NCBI GenBank assembly: GCA_964621605.1
Contig: CAZUMJ010000032.1
Span: 1 to 33,192, forward strand
Origin: CAZUMJ01 sp964621605
GTDB lineage: Bacteria > Actinomycetota > Acidimicrobiia > Acidimicrobiales > Iamiaceae
Direction: 5' to 3'
DNA length: 33,192 bases
Shown here: one piece after another, positions 23,402-30,540 of the stretch
How positions within the stretch are numbered: the first letter of the stretch is position 1
How the letters are laid out: every line of letters starts with the position of its first letter
Made by a program: the position numbers and the translations under genes
The notes under the pieces: generated by a model
Seen by the model: the letters and a program-made list of their open reading frames with translations, nothing else
What the model was told of the DNA's origin: nothing
The model's database searches: none

Positions 23402-24613
23402 ATGTCGTCGATGCCTGCCCCTCGCCCTTCTCGACGTTGGCGCCGCGCCGCCGCTGCGCTGCCGTTGGCCGCCCTCCTGGCAGCTTCCGCCGCGACCGCA
23501 TCGGCGGCGCCCGCTGGTCCCGCTGACGACCGCTTCGCTGCGATCACCGGCCCGATGGGTGCGTTCGTGGTGAAGCCCGACGCGTTCGGGATGGACGCCA
23601 CCAAGGTGCTCGCGGACGTGCCGTCGCTCCTGTCGTCGGTCGATCAGGCGCGGGCGAGCGCGTTGGTGCAGGAACTGGCGTTCCCGCGTGGCAGCTCCGC
23701 GTCCGACGCCGCCCGTCAGCAAGCCACCGAGATCGTGACGCAGCAGTTCGTCGACGCCGGGTACGAGCCCCACACCCAGTCGGTGGTGCTCGCCTCCACC
23801 GGCAAGGACATGCCGAACGTGTACGCCACGCTCCCCGGCACGCAGTGCTCGAACCGCGTGCTGGTGGTCGGCGCCCACTACGACTCGGAGGACCCGCAGG
23901 GCCCCGCCGCGGACGACAACGCCACCGGGGTCGCGGGCCTGTTCGAGTTGGCACGTGCCCTGCACGACCACCCGCTGCCGATCACGGTCCGGTTCGTGGC
24001 GTTCTCCTACGAGGAGAACGGGTTGGTGGGATCGTTCGCGATGGCAAAGCAGGACAAGGCGGACGGGACCGACATCGTGGGTGCCGTCTCACTCGAGATG
24101 CTGGGTTACACGACGACCGCGATCGACCCGCTCACGAACATCCCGGGCACGTACCTGGCGATGGTGACCGACCCCGCATCGGCGCCGCTCGCGCGTGCGT
24201 TCGGGGCGGCGGCGTACACGTACACGCCGGAGTTCCCTGCGTTCGCGGCGGTCATCGACCCTGACGTGCTGCCCGACATCTACCGCTCCGACCACGCGGC
24301 CTACGCCTTGAACGGCTACGAGGGGCTGATGGCGACCGACACCGCGAACTTCCGCAACCCGAACTACCACCAGCCGACCGACACGCTCGACACGATCGAC
24401 TTCTCCTTCCTCGCGCACTCGACTCGTACGGCGCTGGCGGGTGTGGCGACCCTCGCTTCGTCGGACCAGAACGGCGACGGCACCGCCGACCTGTGCGCAC
24501 CGCCCGCGCCCCCGGTCACGACCGCGCCGACGAGTCTGCCCGTACCTCCCGCGGCCCCGCCGGCCGCGGCGCCCGCCGTCCCGGTGGTCGGGAACGCCCG
24601 CTACACCGGCTGA
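23402..24613 (+). CDS. Secreted M28 family zinc metallopeptidase
   Basis: A 403-residue secreted aminopeptidase-like enzyme. A Sec signal runs to about residue 36 (ATASAAP). The two-zinc site of M28 is complete: H159 (VGAHYDSED), D171 (AADDNATG), E204/E205 (SYEENG; catalytic base and ligand), E232 (SLEMLGY) and H323 (YHQPTDT). Near the C-terminus DQNGDGTADLC (355-365) looks like a calcium-binding D-x-N-x-D loop, followed by a Pro/Ala-rich tail ending VVGNARYTG. GGAG lies eight bases upstream of the ATG. It would trim peptides outside the cell; it follows the EEP lipoprotein by 61 bases, and the two may share a transcript. Confidence 0.92.
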   Translation: MSSMPAPRPSRRWRRAAAALPLAALLAASAATASAAPAGPADDRFAAITGPMGAFVVKPDAFGMDATKVLADVPSLLSSVDQARASALVQELAFPRGSSASDAARQQATEIVTQQFVDAGYEPHTQSVVLASTGKDMPNVYATLPGTQCSNRVLVVGAHYDSEDPQGPAADDNATGVAGLFELARALHDHPLPITVRFVAFSYEENGLVGSFAMAKQDKADGTDIVGAVSLEMLGYTTTAIDPLTNIPGTYLAMVTDPASAPLARAFGAAAYTYTPEFPAFAAVIDPDVLPDIYRSDHAAYALNGYEGLMATDTANFRNPNYHQPTDTLDTIDFSFLAHSTRTALAGVATLASSDQNGDGTADLCAPPAPPVTTAPTSLPVPPAAPPAAAPAVPVVGNARYTG

Positions 24614-24628
24614 CTGCAGGGCCCGGCC

Positions 24629-24645
24629 CGGCACGTCAGGTGCCG
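24629..24645. terminator. Hairpin between convergent M28 and mrpG genes
   Basis: CGGCAC (24629-24634) and GTGCCG (24640-24645) form a perfect six-base stem with a five-base loop that contains the mrpG stop. There is no T-tract. It may end transcription from both sides, weakly. Confidence 0.4.
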
Positions 24646-24977
24646 TCGGAGGAGTTGGGGTGCTCCCACGCCCCCTGCCCTTCGTCGATGACCTCGGGAC
24701 CGTCCTCACCTCGCCCGGCCAGGTAGGTGGCTCGACTCACGAGGTTCGATGCGGGCGGTGAGGTGAGCAGGTGGAGTAGGCCCGCCAGCACCATGGATGT
24801 GGTGTCGTTCACGTCGCGCAGGTTCACCGCGGTCCCGGCGAGGACGAGCAGCAGTCCGAACGTCGACGCCTTGGCGAGCGCGTGGAGGCGAGCAAGTGGG
24901 TCGCCGAAGGTGACCACACCAAGCGCGGCGACGCAGATGAAGGCGCAGCCCACGAGCGCGATGGCGTGGCCGATCAT
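24636..24977 (-). CDS. mrpG: Na+/H+ antiporter subunit MrpG
   Basis: A 113-residue small membrane subunit with three hydrophobic helices in the first 80 residues. GVVTFGDPLARLHALAKAST is the MnhG/MrpG signature. The last 30 residues are hydrophilic and acidic. It is the last gene of the mrp operon; its ATG overlaps the mrpF stop as ATGA. It is needed for assembly of the antiporter rather than as a channel itself in characterised systems. Confidence 0.92.
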   Translation of the reverse strand: MIGHAIALVGCAFICVAALGVVTFGDPLARLHALAKASTFGLLLVLAGTAVNLRDVNDTTSMVLAGLLHLLTSPPASNLVSRATYLAGRGEDGPEVIDEGQGAWEHPNSSDGT

Positions 24978-25225
24978 CGACCCCGCCGTTCGATGAAGCG
25001 GGCGACCATGGCGCTGCCGACCGGCCCGACGAGGGCCAGCGCGATGAGCGCGGGGAGGAAGGCCCCGTCACCGGTCTGCATCGCCAGCAGGGCGATCGCG
25101 CCCATGCCGACGAGGACGAGGCCGTTCGAGGCGAGCAGCCGATCGACGAGCGACGGGCCGACCGCCAGGCGGTAGCCGAAGCCGAGCGCGGCACATCCCA
25201 GCAGGGCGTAGGCGACGGCGATCAT
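24974..25225 (-). CDS. mrpF: Na+/H+ antiporter subunit MrpF
   Basis: An 83-residue three-helix subunit. YRLAVGPSLVDRLLASNGL is the MnhF signature, with the Asp in a membrane position. ATG at 25225 overlaps the mrpE stop and its own stop overlaps mrpG, both as ATGA. The open frame goes back to 25531, but only as a shadow of mrpE. Confidence 0.92.
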   Translation of the reverse strand: MIAVAYALLGCAALGFGYRLAVGPSLVDRLLASNGLVLVGMGAIALLAMQTGDGAFLPALIALALVGPVGSAMVARFIERRGR

Positions 25226-25725
25226 GGGGTGTCCTGCCCGCCCGAATTGCGGGGGCGCAAGGCGGCGACGACGAGGTCCTCGAGGTGGGCGATGCCCGCC
25301 CGCGCGGTGTCGACGTCGTCGAGCAGCAAGAAGTGCAGGTACAGCACGTGTGGGTCGGTGGTGGCGTCGACGGTCATCGTGCCGGGGCTGAGCGCGATCA
25401 CGTTTGCGACGAGGGTCGCCACCTCGTCGACAGGGTGCCGCAACTCGTAGGCGAGGACGCCCGTGCGGATCCGTGAGCCCGGCGAGAGGATCTCGCGCGC
25501 GACGAGCACGTTCGAGGTCACGAGCTGCCATGTCACGTGAGCCCCGAGGCGGGTGAAGCCCCAGACGCTGGGGTGGAGGTGGCGGTTCGGGGGATCAGCG
25601 GGAGGGAACGCCACCAGGAGCAGCGACGCGAGCGCCAGCCCGCTGGCGAGGTTCGCCGGCGAGACGTCGCCCCAGGCGAGCAACCACAGCCCGACCATGG
25701 CCAGGAGCCTGCCCAGGAACCTCAT
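25222..25725 (-). CDS. mrpE: Na+/H+ antiporter subunit MrpE
   Basis: A 167-residue subunit with two or three N-terminal membrane helices and a cytoplasmic domain. SNVLVAREILSPGSRIRTGV and ANVIALSPGTMTVD are the MnhE signatures, and LYLHFLLLDD follows. ATG at 25725 overlaps the mrpD stop as ATGA. The frame is open upstream to 27321 but that part is out-of-phase mrpD. It belongs to the complete mrp complex. Confidence 0.92.
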   Translation of the reverse strand: MRFLGRLLAMVGLWLLAWGDVSPANLASGLALASLLLVAFPPADPPNRHLHPSVWGFTRLGAHVTWQLVTSNVLVAREILSPGSRIRTGVLAYELRHPVDEVATLVANVIALSPGTMTVDATTDPHVLYLHFLLLDDVDTARAGIAHLEDLVVAALRPRNSGGQDTP

Positions 25726-27227
25726 CGGGCGAACACCGCGGCGATGTAGTGGGACGGGCTGAGCAACTCCGTGGCGGTGCGTTCGCTGAACGCGTAGATC
25801 GGGCCCGCGCACGCGGCGATGGCAAGCGTGAGGGCGACAAGTGCGGCGGTGGCGGCGACCATGGTGGTCGGCCCTCCGAGTCGGGCGTGGACGCCCGTCA
25901 GGACCGCGCCCGCGGCGGCCTGCCCCTCTTCCGCCGGGTTCCAGAACACCCCTGCCCAGATGCGCAGCATCGACAGCAGCGTGAGCAGGCTGACGAGCAA
26001 CGCGACGCCGACGACCGCGTACTGGCGCGCCCCGATGCCGGCGTCGATGAGCGCGAACTTGGCGACGAAGCCCGACAGGGGCGGTACCCCCGCCAGGCTG
26101 AGTGCCGTGAGGATGAACAAGGCGGCCAACACCGGCGCGGTGCGCACCATGCCGCCGACCCGGGCGAGTCGGCTCGAACCGCCCGTGTGCTCGATGAGGC
26201 CGCCGGTCAGGAACAACGAGGTCTTGACCACGATGTGGTGGATCATCGAGAAGACGACCGCGGCGACGCCCGCGACGGTGAAGAAGCCCAGGCCCATCAC
26301 CATGTAGCCGATCTGGCTCACGATGGTGAACGACAAGATGCGCTTCACCTCGTCTTGTGCCAGGGCACCCAGGACGCCCACGAGCATGGTCGCCGCCGCG
26401 ACCCACAGCAGGAGCTCCGTTGGTCGGGTGTCGGGAGGGAACAGCAGGATCTGCGTGCGGATGATGGCGTAGATCCCGACCTTTGTGAGCAGCCCGGCGA
26501 AGATGGCGGTGATCGGCCCGGGAGCCGTCGGGTAGCTGTCGGGGAGCCAGAAGAACAGCGGGAAGAGCGCCGCCTTGATGCCGAAGACCACGAGCAGCAG
26601 CACCGCGAACGCGGTGCGGACGTGTGGAGGCAACGTGGCCATGCGCACGGCGAGGTCGGCGAGGTTCACCGTGCCGGTCGCCGAGTAGAGCAGCGCGAGC
26701 GCGGTGACGAACAGCGTCGACGACAGCAGCGAGATGACGACGTAGGTCATGCCGGAGCGGACCTGCTCCCGTGTCCCTCCGAGGGTCATCAACACGTAGC
26801 TGGCGGTGAGCATCATCTCGAACGCCACGAACAGGTTGAACAGGTCGCCGGTCAAGAAGGCGCCCGCCACGCCCGCGGCAAGGACGAGGTACACCGACTG
26901 GAAGCCCACGTGGTTGCGCTCGGCGCCCGGCTCGCCGATGGCGTAGACGAGCACGCCGAGGAGCATCGTCGAGGCGACGAGCACCATGACCGCGGCGAGT
27001 CGATCTGCCACGAGCGTGATGCCGAGTGGGCCCGGCCATCCGCCGGCGTGCACGACGAGCGTGCCGTGTCGGTCCACCTGGATGAGGAGCACCGCGGCGA
27101 CGAGGGTGACCGCGCTCAGGACCGACACGCCGACGACGCGTTGAGCGAGACGCCAGCGCCCGAGCAGGATCGAGACTGCGGCGCCTCCCAAGGGGAGGAG
27201 CAGCGGGAGCGGTACGAGCCACCTCAT
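25722..27227 (-). CDS. mrpD: Na+/H+ antiporter subunit MrpD
   Basis: A 501-residue proton-pumping-type membrane subunit related to complex I NuoN/NuoM, with about 14 helices. Key ion-path residues are visible: the Glu in VAFEMMLTASYVLM, the Lys in VFGIKAALFPLFFWLPDSYP, the Lys in AGLLTKVGIYAIIR and the His pair in SMIHHIVVKTSLFL. With MrpA it should exchange external H+ for internal Na+. ATG overlaps the mrpC stop as ATGA. Confidence 0.94.
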   Translation of the reverse strand: MRWLVPLPLLLPLGGAAVSILLGRWRLAQRVVGVSVLSAVTLVAAVLLIQVDRHGTLVVHAGGWPGPLGITLVADRLAAVMVLVASTMLLGVLVYAIGEPGAERNHVGFQSVYLVLAAGVAGAFLTGDLFNLFVAFEMMLTASYVLMTLGGTREQVRSGMTYVVISLLSSTLFVTALALLYSATGTVNLADLAVRMATLPPHVRTAFAVLLLVVFGIKAALFPLFFWLPDSYPTAPGPITAIFAGLLTKVGIYAIIRTQILLFPPDTRPTELLLWVAAATMLVGVLGALAQDEVKRILSFTIVSQIGYMVMGLGFFTVAGVAAVVFSMIHHIVVKTSLFLTGGLIEHTGGSSRLARVGGMVRTAPVLAALFILTALSLAGVPPLSGFVAKFALIDAGIGARQYAVVGVALLVSLLTLLSMLRIWAGVFWNPAEEGQAAAGAVLTGVHARLGGPTTMVAATAALVALTLAIAACAGPIYAFSERTATELLSPSHYIAAVFAR

Positions 27228-27661
27228 GGCTGGGCCTCCACCGGTCGTCCCGGGGCGGCGACGTGCTCGTCCTCGTCGAGGCTCGCTTCCTGGTCGGCGA
27301 TCTCCTTGCGCAGCGCGCCACCCGCCGCGACGGCGCGGTCGCCCACGTCGTCGGGGACCTCGTCGTCGCCGTGCAGGATCCAGCTTCGATACGCGAGTGC
27401 CAGCAGGAAGGCCGTGACCGCGAAGCTGATCACGATCGCGGTCAACGCCAGGGCTTGGGGCATCGGGTCGCTTGGCGTTCCGGCGGTGTGGTCACCGACG
27501 ATCGGCGGCACCCCACGACGGCCGGCGCTGATCAACAGCAGGTTGCCGCCGTGCGTGAGGAGGCCGAGCCCGATGATGATGCGGCTCAGCTTGCGTTGGA
27601 GGATGAGGTAGGTGCCGATCGCGAAGAGCAGGCCCGCGGCGGCGGCGAGCGTGAGCGTCAT
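27224..27661 (-). CDS. mrpC: Na+/H+ antiporter subunit MrpC
   Basis: A 145-residue NuoK-like subunit with three membrane helices in residues 1-95. LQRKLSRIIIGLGLLTHGGN and QALALTAIVISFAVTAFLLA are the MnhC signatures. The C-terminal 45 residues are polar and acidic, a longer tail than in the Bacillus subunit as I recall it. ATG at 27661 overlaps the mrpA stop as ATGA. Confidence 0.93.
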   Translation of the reverse strand: MTLTLAAAAGLLFAIGTYLILQRKLSRIIIGLGLLTHGGNLLLISAGRRGVPPIVGDHTAGTPSDPMPQALALTAIVISFAVTAFLLALAYRSWILHGDDEVPDDVGDRAVAAGGALRKEIADQEASLDEDEHVAAPGRPVEAQP

Positions 27662-30429
27662 GCGGCGACCTCCGCGGGGTCGTCACCGAACGCCTCGAAC
27701 ACCATGAGCACCAGACCGACGACGGTCAGGTACACGCCGGCGTCGAACGCGAGGGCGGTGCTCAGGTGGGCGGCGCCGAGCAACGGAAGGTGCACGGTGT
27801 GCGCTGCGACGTCGAGGACAGGTCGTCCTCGCAGCAGCGGGTAGGTGGCGGTCGACACGGCGATCCCGAGGCCCGTGCCGAGGATCGTCCACGGCCGAAC
27901 GCGCAGCCAGCTGCGGAGCTCGCGCATGCCGCCGACCACGTAGCGCAACGCGATGCCGGAGCCTGCCAGCAGTCCTCCCACGAAGCCGCCGCCAGGTTGG
28001 TTGTGGCCTGCGAACAGCAGCCACAGCGACGCCATCAGCACGAGGTGGAAGGTGACGCGCGCGGGGACGTCCAAGAACACCACCCGGTCCGGTCCTGTGG
28101 CGAGGCGGGTCTCGGTCCGGCCGGTCGATCGCGAAGCCGGTCGGCGACCTACGCGGGCGAGGGCGACGACACCGATCGCCGCCACCGCGAGCACGGTGAT
28201 CTCGCCGAGGGTGTCGAGGCCACGGAAGTCCACGAGCGTGACGTTCACGACGTTGCGGCCACCCCCGTCCGGGACGGCACGGGCAAGCAACTCGTGCGAC
28301 ACCGTGTTGTCGTGGGGTTGCGATGCCGCCACCAGCGCGAAGCCGAAGACCGTCACGCCGACCAGGCCGGCGATCACGACCCGCGCCCAGCGGCGACGCG
28401 TGGAGGACTGCTTCTCGAAGCGGTCGGGAAGCCTGCGGAGGACGAGCACGAACACGACCGTCGACAAGGTCTCGACGGCGACCTGTGTGAGGGCGAGGTC
28501 GGGTGCTCCCGACAGCACGAACAAGCCCGCCATCGCGTAGCCGGTCACGCTCAGGAACAGGGCGGCGTGGAAGCGCCGGCGCACCACGGCTGCGCCGAGC
28601 GCACCGGCCAACAGCACCGCGGCGAGTGCGAGCTCTGTTGCGGGCCCGACCGCAGGCCAGCGCAGGTGATCCGTGCCACGCAGGAGCACGACGCCCGGCG
28701 CGAGCATCGCCGTCCCCAAGATCACGCCGATGTAGACGGGAAGTGAGCCGTTCTGCACGATGCCGGTGGTGCGTCGCGCGGTGGTTGCGAGGGCGCGCAG
28801 CACGACCAGGTAGAAGGCCTCACCGGACAGCACCCCCGACCCGGATGCCAACAGCCGCTGTGCTCGGCGGTTGGAGACGGCGATCGCCCAGCCTCCGAGG
28901 AAGGTGACCGCGGACAGCAGCAGGGGGAGCTCGAACCCGTGCCACAGGGCCAGGTGTGGGGGCGTCGCCCCCCGTACCAACGCACGCACGCTGGCGGCGG
29001 CGAGACGGTCCCCGAGGGCCGGGGCGACGCCGAGCACGACGGTCGCCGCCGCGAGGGAGAGTCCTGGCGCCACGAAGCCCCATGGGGGGTCAGCGAGCGG
29101 GCCTCGGTCAGCTGGCCGGTTGCGGCGGCGTGGTGCCACGAACGCCCCCCACCAGAAGCGTCCGGCATAGGCGACCGTCAGCATCGACCCCACGACGCAG
29201 CCGGCGAGCACGACCGAGCTGGCGGTGAACGGGCCTCCGGTGAACGCCCCGTACGCCCCTTCCTTCGCGAGGAACCCGATGGTGAGCGGCACCCCTGCCA
29301 TCGAGGCGAGGCTCACGCCCGCCACGGTCTCGACCACCTTCCAGCGCGTGCCACGCAGAGCCGGGATGGTGCGCACGTCGCGTGTGCCCGTTTGGACGTC
29401 GATGACGCCGATGATCATGAACAGCGCGGCCTTGAACAGCGCGTGGGAGCACAGCAGCACCCAGCCCGCCGCAGTCGCGTCCGCCGTTCCGGCGCCGAAC
29501 AGCACGACGAGCAGCCCGAGTTGGCTGACGGTGCCGAACGCGAGCAGGAGCTTCAGATCGTGCTGGCGCAAGGCGCGCAGGCCGCCAGACACCAGGGTGG
29601 CCAGACCGACGGCGAGGACGGTGGGGCGCCACACGCCGAGCCCGATGCAGACGGGGGCGAGCCGCGCGATGAGGTAGATGCCGGCCTTCACCATGGTGGC
29701 CGAATGGAGGAACGCGCTGATCGGGGTGGGCGCCGCCATCGCACCGGGGAGCCAGGCGTGGAACGGGTACTGCGCGGACTTGGTGAAGGCTCCGAGGAGG
29801 ATCAACACCACGGCGGCCGTGACCGTGCCGCTCGGGGGGAGCGGTGCCGCCAGGATGACCGAGAGGCGGTACGAGCCCGCGGCATGGCCGAGCAGGACGA
29901 ATCCGCCGAGCATTGCAAGCCCGCCCGCTCCCGTCACGAGCAGCGCATGCAGCGCCGCGGCCCGAGCGTCCGCGTCGGTGTGGCGGTTCCCGATGAGCAG
30001 GTACGACGTGACGGTTGTGAGCTCCCAGCAGGTGTAGAGGAGCAGCAGGTGGTCGGCTTGGACGAGCCCCACCATCGATCCGCCGAACAGCACCAGCAGC
30101 CCCGCGAGCCGACCGAGGTCTTCGCTGCGCGCGCTGAAGTAGCGGGTGGCGTAGATGCACACCGCCACGCCGACGAGGCTCACGATGAGCGTCATGGTGA
30201 GCGCCAACCCGTCGAGACGGAGGTCGATGGCGAGGTCCAACCCGGCGACCCACGTGACGTGCTGCGTCGTGACGCGGCCGGCGCCGACCCCGTGCAGGTG
30301 GCCGGCCGCCCACACCGCGATCGCGGCGAGCGGCAGAGCGGCAACCCAGAACGCGCGCTGCCCGAGGCGGCGCCCAGCCACGATCAGGCCCACCCCGACG
30401 ATGGCGCAGGCGACCAGCAGCGCGGTCAT
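27658..30429 (-). CDS. mrpA: Na+/H+ antiporter subunit MrpA with fused MrpB domain
   Basis: A 923-residue membrane protein. The N-terminal ~480 residues are NuoL-like, with WELTTVTSYLLIGNRH (key Glu), LLGAFTKSAQYPFHAWLPGA and LHSATMVKAGIYLIAR carrying the Lys/His ion path. A DUF4040/NuoJ-like section (ALFLSVTGYAMAGLFVLSGA; LALTQVAVETLSTVVFVLVL) follows near 620-690, and the last ~130 residues are the MnhB domain (FAGHNQPGGGFVGGLLAGSG). There is no separate mrpB, so the operon has six genes for seven subunits. ATG at 30429 is chosen from family length; the open frame continues to 32208 only as a shadow of the GH3 gene. No strong promoter or SD is visible in the 111 bases to the divergent GH3 gene. 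Confidence 0.92.
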   Translation of the reverse strand: MTALLVACAIVGVGLIVAGRRLGQRAFWVAALPLAAIAVWAAGHLHGVGAGRVTTQHVTWVAGLDLAIDLRLDGLALTMTLIVSLVGVAVCIYATRYFSARSEDLGRLAGLLVLFGGSMVGLVQADHLLLLYTCWELTTVTSYLLIGNRHTDADARAAALHALLVTGAGGLAMLGGFVLLGHAAGSYRLSVILAAPLPPSGTVTAAVVLILLGAFTKSAQYPFHAWLPGAMAAPTPISAFLHSATMVKAGIYLIARLAPVCIGLGVWRPTVLAVGLATLVSGGLRALRQHDLKLLLAFGTVSQLGLLVVLFGAGTADATAAGWVLLCSHALFKAALFMIIGVIDVQTGTRDVRTIPALRGTRWKVVETVAGVSLASMAGVPLTIGFLAKEGAYGAFTGGPFTASSVVLAGCVVGSMLTVAYAGRFWWGAFVAPRRRNRPADRGPLADPPWGFVAPGLSLAAATVVLGVAPALGDRLAAASVRALVRGATPPHLALWHGFELPLLLSAVTFLGGWAIAVSNRRAQRLLASGSGVLSGEAFYLVVLRALATTARRTTGIVQNGSLPVYIGVILGTAMLAPGVVLLRGTDHLRWPAVGPATELALAAVLLAGALGAAVVRRRFHAALFLSVTGYAMAGLFVLSGAPDLALTQVAVETLSTVVFVLVLRRLPDRFEKQSSTRRRWARVVIAGLVGVTVFGFALVAASQPHDNTVSHELLARAVPDGGGRNVVNVTLVDFRGLDTLGEITVLAVAAIGVVALARVGRRPASRSTGRTETRLATGPDRVVFLDVPARVTFHLVLMASLWLLFAGHNQPGGGFVGGLLAGSGIALRYVVGGMRELRSWLRVRPWTILGTGLGIAVSTATYPLLRGRPVLDVAAHTVHLPLLGAAHLSTALAFDAGVYLTVVGLVLMVFEAFGDDPAEVAA

Positions 30430-30499
30430 GGCGGGCCGCTCAGGGTGCGCTGCATGGCTCCATGCTGGCCCAAGACGGCGGCGAGATGAGACGACCCGG

Positions 30500-30533
30500 T
30501 AGGTTCCGGGGCCACCTGCCAAGCCACGAGGGG
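30500..30533 (+). promoter_or_regulatory. Candidate -10 box (TAGGTT) and ribosome-binding site of the GH3 gene
   Basis: TAGGTT at 30500-30505 could be a -10 box for a leader of about 28-30 bases. GAGGGG at 30528-30533 lies seven bases before the ATG at 30541 and decides the start. No -35 is evident. Confidence 0.4.
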
Positions 30534-30540
30534 ACCCGGC

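Noticed and set aside
21286..23604. 772-residue minus-strand frame
   Set aside because: Covers antisense of three plus-strand genes with signal peptides and catalytic motifs; no family features of its own.
25749..27611. 620-residue plus-strand frame rich in Asp, Glu, Arg and His
   Set aside because: Antisense of mrpD and mrpC; the charge pattern is what antisense of hydrophobic membrane genes gives in GC-rich DNA.
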